Positions 59,474 to 64,000 of a DNA stretch of 64,000 bases are shown in pieces. This DNA is from JABWAN01 sp041918175. Its GTDB lineage: Bacteria > Zhuqueibacterota > Zhuqueibacteria > Zhuqueibacterales > Zhuqueibacteraceae. Within the stretch, counting starts at the first letter, position 1, and each line of letters begins with the position of its first letter. The DNA lies in the NCBI GenBank assembly GCA_041918175.1, contig JAYRWE010000135.1:22643-86642 (forward strand), given 5' to 3'. Under the pieces are notes generated by a model, which was given only the letters and a program-made list of their open reading frames with translations, had not been told where the DNA came from and did no database searches. The translations under genes and the position numbers were made by a program.

Positions 59474-59569
59474 CGCTTTGAAGTCAGCTAGCTTGAAAAA
59501 ATAAAAGTCAGGTAAACAAGCAACGATGACACTTCGGTGAAGCAGCGACAAGCCATAAAAAAAAGTCGG
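59474..59569 (+). ncRNA. Block B copy in the pstC-pstA gap, candidate structured RNA
   Basis: It reads CGCTTTGAAGTCAGCT, GGTAAACAAGC, then GCAGCGACAAGCCATAAAAA, matching 63467-63556 in all three strings with the same order and similar spacing. The following bases to 59697 fold into further stems but are not shared. It may be RNA, a degraded intron or a repeat. Confidence 0.35.
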
Positions 59570-59697
59570 TAAAAAGAGAAGTCCGGGGATGAGTTCGAAA
59601 GTATGAAAATGAGCGAACCTGGTCGTCAAAGCTGATAAGGCATTACGGCAAACGCTCCCTAGCTGACGATTACAAAGAAAATTTATTAAGCAAACGC

Positions 59698-61299
59698 ATG
59701 CGATCATTCTTCAAAAACGGCAGCGCACTTATTTGGCTCACCATGTTGGCAACCAGCCTCAGTTTTCTTTTGATTGCGGCGTTGCTGGTGCTGATTCTGC
59801 GCAATGGCCTGGGCCTCTTTTGGCCTTCGACGCTGGAAGAGTTTACGCTTCGGGATGGCAGCAAAGTTTTAGGCGAAGTGTGGGAAGTGGAAGAGCAACC
59901 GCGCGGCACGGAAGGCGAGCACGGGCAAAGGCTGCGCGTGAAGATTGGGAATCGCGATTTTTACGGTCTCGATTTTCGTTGGATTGAGGCGCAGAACGTG
60001 GTCGCGCGCCAAGCGCCCTTTGCGGCCTTTGTGTTGGAGCGGCAAGCGTGGGGCAATGCGTTTGGATTTCTCACGGAGTTGCGGCGCGGCGAAGAAATAC
60101 TCGCGAGCGGCGCGGAGGAAACTGCGCAGCGTTTGCCGGAATATTTAACGGAAGCGCATGCGCTGCACGAGCAAATTCTTTCTTTGGAAAAAGAGCGACT
60201 CGGGGAGTTGCACGAAGCGCTGGAGCAACGCCAGCTCGCGCTCAAGCAGCGGGCGCTTGCAGCGAGCGAGCGCGAGCAATTGACTACAAAAATTGCGGCG
60301 TTGGAGCAAGCCTATCAGACCGCGGAGCGTGAGTTGGAAAGTTTGCGCGCTCGCGGCGAAGCGTTGCGCGTGACTTTCCAAACGGTGGAGGAGCGCACGA
60401 AGACGATGACGCTGCTGGAGATTGTGCGCGCGTATCAACCGAACGCACTTTCGTGGTGGAACAAAGTCGAACTTTATGCGGAGCATCTGTGGGAATATTT
60501 GAGCGACGAGCCGCGTGAGGCGAACACGGAAGGCGGCGTGCTGCCGGCGATTTTCGGCACAGTGCTGATGGTGATTTTGATGAGCATCGTGGTGGTTCCG
60601 TTCGGCGTGATTACGGCGATTTATTTGCGCGAATATGCGAAGCAAGGTTGGTTCGTGCGACTGGTGCGCATCGCGGTGAATAATCTCGCGGGCGTGCCTT
60701 CGATTGTGTTCGGCATTTTCGGCTTGGGATTTTTTATCTACACGATCGGCGGGACGATTGATCAGCTTTTTTTCGCGGAGACATTGCCGGCGCCGACGTA
60801 TGGCACGGGCGGAATTTTGTGGGCTTCGCTCACGCTTGCGTTGCTCACGGTGCCGGTGGTGATCGTGACCACGGAAGAGGGTTTGGCCGCGGTGCCGCGC
60901 TCGATGCGCGAGGCTTCGCTCGCGTTGGGCGCGACGAAAGTGGAGACGTTGTGGCGCGTGGTGTTGCCGAGCGCTTCGCCGGCGATTCTCACGGGTTTGA
61001 TTCTCGCAATGGCGCGCGCCGCGGGTGAAGTTGCGCCGCTGATGATCACGGGCGTGGTCAAGCTCGCGCCGACGCTGCCGCTCGACGGCAATTTTCCTTA
61101 TCTGCATCTCGAGCGCAAGTTCATGCATCTCGGTTTTCACATATATGATGTCGGTTTTCAATCGCCGAATGTCGAAGCGGCGCTGCCGATGGTTTATGCG
61201 ACGACGTTGCTTTTGATTCTTATTGTGCTCGGGCTTAATCTCTCGGCGATTCTTTTGCGCAATCGGTTGTATCGGAGGTTTTCGCTCGGGCAGTTGTAG
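59698..61299 (+). CDS. pstA: Phosphate ABC transporter permease PstA, with extracytoplasmic coiled-coil domain
   Basis: The 533-residue protein has a membrane segment (about 10-33), an extracytoplasmic part (about 35-265) with a long coiled coil (EQILSLEKERLGELHEALEQ, LESLRARGEAL), and a C-terminal permease with six segments and the signature RSMREASLALGATKVETLWR followed by ARAAGEVAPLMITG. It is about 240 residues longer than usual, matching the extended PstC. Codon use is normal. It follows pstC by 335 bp. ATG 59698 has no clear ribosome site. Confidence 0.93.
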   Translation: MRSFFKNGSALIWLTMLATSLSFLLIAALLVLILRNGLGLFWPSTLEEFTLRDGSKVLGEVWEVEEQPRGTEGEHGQRLRVKIGNRDFYGLDFRWIEAQNVVARQAPFAAFVLERQAWGNAFGFLTELRRGEEILASGAEETAQRLPEYLTEAHALHEQILSLEKERLGELHEALEQRQLALKQRALAASEREQLTTKIAALEQAYQTAERELESLRARGEALRVTFQTVEERTKTMTLLEIVRAYQPNALSWWNKVELYAEHLWEYLSDEPREANTEGGVLPAIFGTVLMVILMSIVVVPFGVITAIYLREYAKQGWFVRLVRIAVNNLAGVPSIVFGIFGLGFFIYTIGGTIDQLFFAETLPAPTYGTGGILWASLTLALLTVPVVIVTTEEGLAAVPRSMREASLALGATKVETLWRVVLPSASPAILTGLILAMARAAGEVAPLMITGVVKLAPTLPLDGNFPYLHLERKFMHLGFHIYDVGFQSPNVEAALPMVYATTLLLILIVLGLNLSAILLRNRLYRRFSLGQL

Positions 61300-61436
61300 G
61301 CTGGTTGCTGGATATTGCTGTTGAAGCGCAGGGTTTTGTAAGTATGCGGGGCAATGCCTTGCGAGGGGCAAAAATAGAAGTGTTGCTCAACGTTCTTGTC
61401 ATGACAATGCTCATCACCAAACTGGAGCGCGTCGAT

Positions 61437-62306
61437 ATGACCGCCACTGCTGTGCCTTTGCAGATTTTGCGCGGCTCGCCGTTGCAACCGATTGCGATGC
61501 CGGAGGCGGTTCGTCCACAAACGGATTCCGCCGCACAAGTTTTGTCGGAAACGCAAACGGCGATTGCAATTCGGCGTTTAAATTTTTTCTATGGCGAAAC
61601 GCACACGCTGCACGACATCACGCTCGATATTCCCCGTCATCAAGTGACCGCGTTCATCGGACCTTCGGGGTGCGGCAAATCGACATTGCTGCGCTGTCTG
61701 AATCGGTTGAATGATTTGGTGGAAGGTGCGCGGCATGAAGGCCGCATTTTGATCGAGGCCTCGGACATTTACGATCCCAATCTCGATTTGATTGCATTGC
61801 GCAAAAGCGTGGGCATGGTGTTTCAAAAGACCAATCCGTTTCCGAAGACGATTTTTGAAAACGTGGCGTATGGGCCGCGGATTGGGGGTTTGCGTGAGCG
61901 CGCGGAGTTGGAGGTGATTGTCGAGCGCAGTTTGCGTGGCGCCGCGCTGTGGGAGGAAGTGAAAGATCGTTTGCACCAGAGTGCGCTCGGGCTTTCCGGC
62001 GGGCAACAGCAACGGCTGTGCATTGCGCGCGCGATTGCGGTGCAGCCGAAAATCATTTTGATGGATGAGCCGTGCTCCGCGCTCGATCCGATTGCCACGG
62101 CGAAGATTGAAGAGTTGATGTTGGAATTGAAAAAGAATTTTACCATTGTGATCGTCACGCACAACATGCAGCAAGCGGCGCGTGTGTCGGACCGCACGGC
62201 CTTTCTCTGGCTCGGCAAGTTGATCGAATATGACGTGACTACGAAAATTTTCACCAACCCCGGGCAAAAGCTTACGGAGGATTATGTGACGGGGCGGTTC
62301 GGTTGA
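61437..62306 (+). CDS. pstB: Phosphate ABC transporter ATP-binding protein
   Basis: The 289-residue protein has Walker A GPSGCGKST, a Q-loop in MVFQKTNPFPKTIF, signature LGLSGGQQQRLCIARAIA, Walker B ILMDEPCSALDP and the H-loop THNMQQ. It powers PstCA. ATG 61437 is preferred because GGAG lies about nine bases upstream and the protein then has a normal length plus a 40-residue lead; the longer frame from 61305 is not needed. Confidence 0.95.
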   Translation: MTATAVPLQILRGSPLQPIAMPEAVRPQTDSAAQVLSETQTAIAIRRLNFFYGETHTLHDITLDIPRHQVTAFIGPSGCGKSTLLRCLNRLNDLVEGARHEGRILIEASDIYDPNLDLIALRKSVGMVFQKTNPFPKTIFENVAYGPRIGGLRERAELEVIVERSLRGAALWEEVKDRLHQSALGLSGGQQQRLCIARAIAVQPKIILMDEPCSALDPIATAKIEELMLELKKNFTIVIVTHNMQQAARVSDRTAFLWLGKLIEYDVTTKIFTNPGQKLTEDYVTGRFG

Positions 62307-62397
62307 TTGGTGGAGTGATGGATTGTTGGAGTGGTGGATTGTTGGAGTGATGGATTGTTGGAGTGATGGATTTGGGGAGTGGTGGTGGGTGTGTTGG
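62307..62397. repeat. 8-bp TGGAGTGA / TGGATTGT tandem repeat between pstB and phoU
   Basis: Alternating 8-mers TGGAGTGA, TGGATTGT, TGGAGTGG run for about eight units. It is the clearest member of the simple-repeat family also found at 22542-22622 and 54882-54991. Confidence 0.85.
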
Positions 62398-62454
62398 TAC
62401 TCCGAAGTTGAAATGGTTGTTCGCGCTCATTTATTGCTTCACAAGGAAACGGTT

Positions 62455-63147
62455 ATGCATCGCCATTTCGAAGATGAATTTGAAGATTTGCGCAACGATT
62501 TGTTGTTCATGGCTTCGCTGGCCGAGAAGGCGGTGGAGCTTGCGATTACGTCTTTGAAGACGCGCAACGAGCAACTCGCGCAACAAGTGATCAACGACGA
62601 CCCGCGCGTCAACATGCTCGAGGTCAAGATCGACAACGCCTGTGTCGAGCTGCTCGCGAAACATCAGCCCATGGCGAGCGATCTGCGTTTTATCGCTTCG
62701 GCGATGAAGATCAACAACGATCTGGAGCGCATTGCGGATCACGGGGTGAATATCGCCGAATGCACACTCAACTTGCTACAAGAGCCGGAGCTGAAACCGT
62801 TGATCGACATTCCGCGCATGGCGGTGTTGGCGCAGGGCATGGTGCGCGAGGCGCTCGACGCGTTCATTTACAAACAAGTGCCCGCGGCCGTGGCGGTTTG
62901 CCAACGCGATGATGAAGTCGATGCGCTCAATGATCAACTGCTGCGGGAGTTGGTGACGTACATGATTTCCGACAGCAAAAATATTTCGCGCTCGCTCTCG
63001 TTGATTCTGGTGAGCAAAAATCTCGAACGCATTGCCGATCTCGCGACGAACATTGCGGAGGAGGTGGTGTTCATGGTCGAGGCGCGGAGCATCAAACATC
63101 ATTTGGGAAAGAACGATGTGCATCAAGAGGGGAAGAAGAATGCATGA
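62455..63147 (+). CDS. phoU: Phosphate signalling protein PhoU
   Basis: The 230-residue protein is a two-repeat PhoU: EDLRNDLLFMASLAEKAVEL with HQPMASDLRFIASAMKINND and LERIADHGVNIAE in the first half, and LILVSKNLERIADLATNIAE in the second. It binds PstB/PhoR to shut down phosphate uptake. ATG 62455 has AAGGAAA about eight bases upstream. The extra 44 residues of the longer frame come from the repeat tract and are not real. Confidence 0.95.
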   Translation: MHRHFEDEFEDLRNDLLFMASLAEKAVELAITSLKTRNEQLAQQVINDDPRVNMLEVKIDNACVELLAKHQPMASDLRFIASAMKINNDLERIADHGVNIAECTLNLLQEPELKPLIDIPRMAVLAQGMVREALDAFIYKQVPAAVAVCQRDDEVDALNDQLLRELVTYMISDSKNISRSLSLILVSKNLERIADLATNIAEEVVFMVEARSIKHHLGKNDVHQEGKKNA

Positions 63148-63165
63148 GGCATCAGCGAATCAAAG

Positions 63166-63274
63166 CTAGTACACTGTTACCTTAATTTTTTTACGTGTCC
63201 TTTTTTAAGGCACCTTTGCAGCCGCGATTTCATTGGCTGAAAAACCTATAAGAATTAAGGTAACAGTGTACTAG
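63166..63274. repeat. 109-bp element with perfect 22-bp terminal inverted repeats
   Basis: The ends 63166-63187 and 63253-63274 are exact reverse complements (outermost CTAGTACACTG). The inside is 65 bp and non-coding. CTAG at both tips could be a target duplication of the CWAG kind used by IS5-like elements. It may be a MITE or a long terminator hairpin ending the pst operon. Confidence 0.7.
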
Positions 63275-63556
63275 AATAAAATTCTGAAAGTTTTTGTCGC
63301 CAACGGATAGATGAAGGCCAACGGATAAAAAGACAAAAGTTTTGTCCGTTGGCCTTCATCTATCCGTTGGAGCCGCCCGAGGGGCTGCGGTTTTCAGCTT
63401 GTCTGGAAATTCGTGTTAGCTCTTTATTTGTTGGAAAATTTCTTTTGCTTTTCCCAATCCGCGAAGCGCTTTAAGTCAGCTCGGTCAGTTAGCCCCTCGG
63501 TAAACAAGCGAAGAAGACCCGCAATAACGCGCAGCGACAAGCCATAAAAAGCCGCG
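63273..63556 (+). ncRNA. Blocks A and B together, candidate structured RNA after phoU
   Basis: Block A (63273-63410) has a perfect 26-bp hairpin (63300-63325 with 63345-63370) between the borders shared with 56914-57030. Block B (63467-63556) matches 59474-59569. The order A then B matches the order of the separate copies in the pst operon. No known family was recognised. Confidence 0.4.
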
Positions 63557-63809
63557 GAGGTGGGACACAACTGCGCATCATCGCATTCGCCCCGCACAAG
63601 TTTTTCCTTCTCTAATCATCTTCTCTCTAATCTTTCGTAATACCTCAGTTAAAGGTGGAGAACTTAGTGCGGACCTCTTGTCCGCAGGCATCCTGCCCAA
63701 TGTCACTAACGTTTCAAGCCTGCGTATTTCTTTGAATCTAGAGGACAAATTCACCCCAGAGGACAAACAGCCCTCTTGAATTTTACCGTGATCTTTTTAT
63801 CAAAGGAGC
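63557..63809. other. Intergenic region upstream of the transposase
   Basis: No gene is supported. Short palindromes include TGCGGACctcTTGTCCGCA (about 63675-63694) and a direct repeat AGAGGACAAA (about 63740 and 63759). It may include the left end of the insertion sequence, but no terminal repeat can be tested within the window. Confidence 0.4.
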
Positions 63810-64000
63810 ATGACAACCACTCATGCTCCCGCCAAGCATCCTTATGATGCTGCAACGCAGCTGCCGATTTTTCGCAAGCTGTTGCCCTGCTCCTACATTC
63901 AGCAAGTAATCGACAAAGGCGAAAAGCAATTTTATCAAAGAATCTTTACGCCTCTGGTTTTGCTCTGGTGTTTAATCTATCAACGACTGAACGCAGACCA
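63810..64000 (+). mobile_element. Insertion sequence, start of an IS4-like DDE transposase gene (partial)
   Basis: From ATG 63810 the frame stays open to the right edge: THAPAKHPYDAATQLPIFRK, then YIQQVIDKGEKQFYQRIFTP, LVLLWCLIYQRLNAD. This N-terminal region, with its FYQRIFTPLVLLW helix, matches transposases of the IS4 superfamily. Catalytic residues lie outside the window. GGAG lies only one base before the ATG, so a slightly different start is possible. Confidence 0.75.

Noticed and set aside
59363..59697. tmRNA or c-di-GMP riboswitch in the pstC-pstA gap
   Set aside because: Strings such as GGTAAACAAGC looked similar at first, but the conserved cores of those RNAs are not present.
60145..61371. 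Open minus-strand frame of 408 codons opposite pstA
   Set aside because: Antisense, extremely rich in Arg, His and Gln; no motif.
62323..62454. N-terminal extension of PhoU
   Set aside because: The 44 extra residues are translated from the octamer repeat; the ATG at 62455 has a ribosome site and fits the family.
63578..63766. Minus-strand frame of 62 codons
   Set aside because: It lies in a repeat-like stretch upstream of the transposase, with no ribosome site or family motif.

Overview
The window looks like a chromosomal segment from an uncultured member of the FCB superphylum (KSB1/Calditrichota-like). This is inference. The grounds are a secreted protein ending in a type IX secretion (Por) sorting domain (about 20980-21251), a carboxypeptidase-regulatory-domain TonB receptor, a DUF5916 outer-membrane protein, GC-rich coding sequence, and many intergenic palindromic repeats. 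I see no rRNA, tRNA or CRISPR array.

Layout. (1) 1-6 kb, minus strand: the N-terminal 1134 codons of a secreted multidomain glycoside-hydrolase-like protein running off the left edge, a small unknown protein and a DUF1015 protein. (2) 6.5-18 kb, plus strand: a Ser/Thr phospho-signalling island of a membrane PEGA-domain kinase, a double-FHA protein with an extracytoplasmic FG-GAP domain, a PP2C phosphatase with a PEGA-like tail, a TPR-pseudokinase and a secreted helical protein, followed by a 1003-residue T9SS-type repeat protein. (3) 21.7-38 kb: a dispersed fatty-acid oxidation region (etfA/etfB, acyl-CoA dehydrogenase, FadJ-like, FadI-like, TetR regulator). A near-perfect FadR-type operator lies between the TetR gene and a divergent TPP-enzyme/SDR pair. 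Small toxin-antitoxin-like genes, an Uma2 gene and a HlyIII protein are interspersed; one UPF0175/DUF3368 pair sits inside the etf operon, and its DUF3368 gene is frameshifted. (4) 38-43.7 kb: a lipoprotein, a tandemly duplicated two-gene cassette (about 85-residue protein plus retropepsin-like protease), a TonB-dependent receptor and three Uma2 copies, the last one decayed. (5) 43.8-49.2 kb, minus: Lon protease, then a shikimate cluster aroC-aroK-aroQ in which AroQ is fused to a GAF domain. (6) 49.5-55.4 kb: a small secreted protein, a DUF5916 protein, a TumE-like pair, Lnt and an S4-domain RNA-binding protein. (7) 55.8-63.1 kb: a phosphate operon pstS-pstC-pstA-pstB-phoU preceded by a three-repeat Pho box. 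The intergenic gaps of this operon and its downstream flank carry related sequence blocks that may be a structured RNA or a degraded element. (8) The window ends in the start of an IS4-like transposase.

The most distinctive observations are the phospho-signalling island with a catalytically degenerate partner kinase, the duplicated retropepsin cassette, the AroQ-GAF fusion, the FadR operator and Pho box, and several families of dispersed palindromic repeats. All family assignments come from reading motifs by eye; no database search was run.
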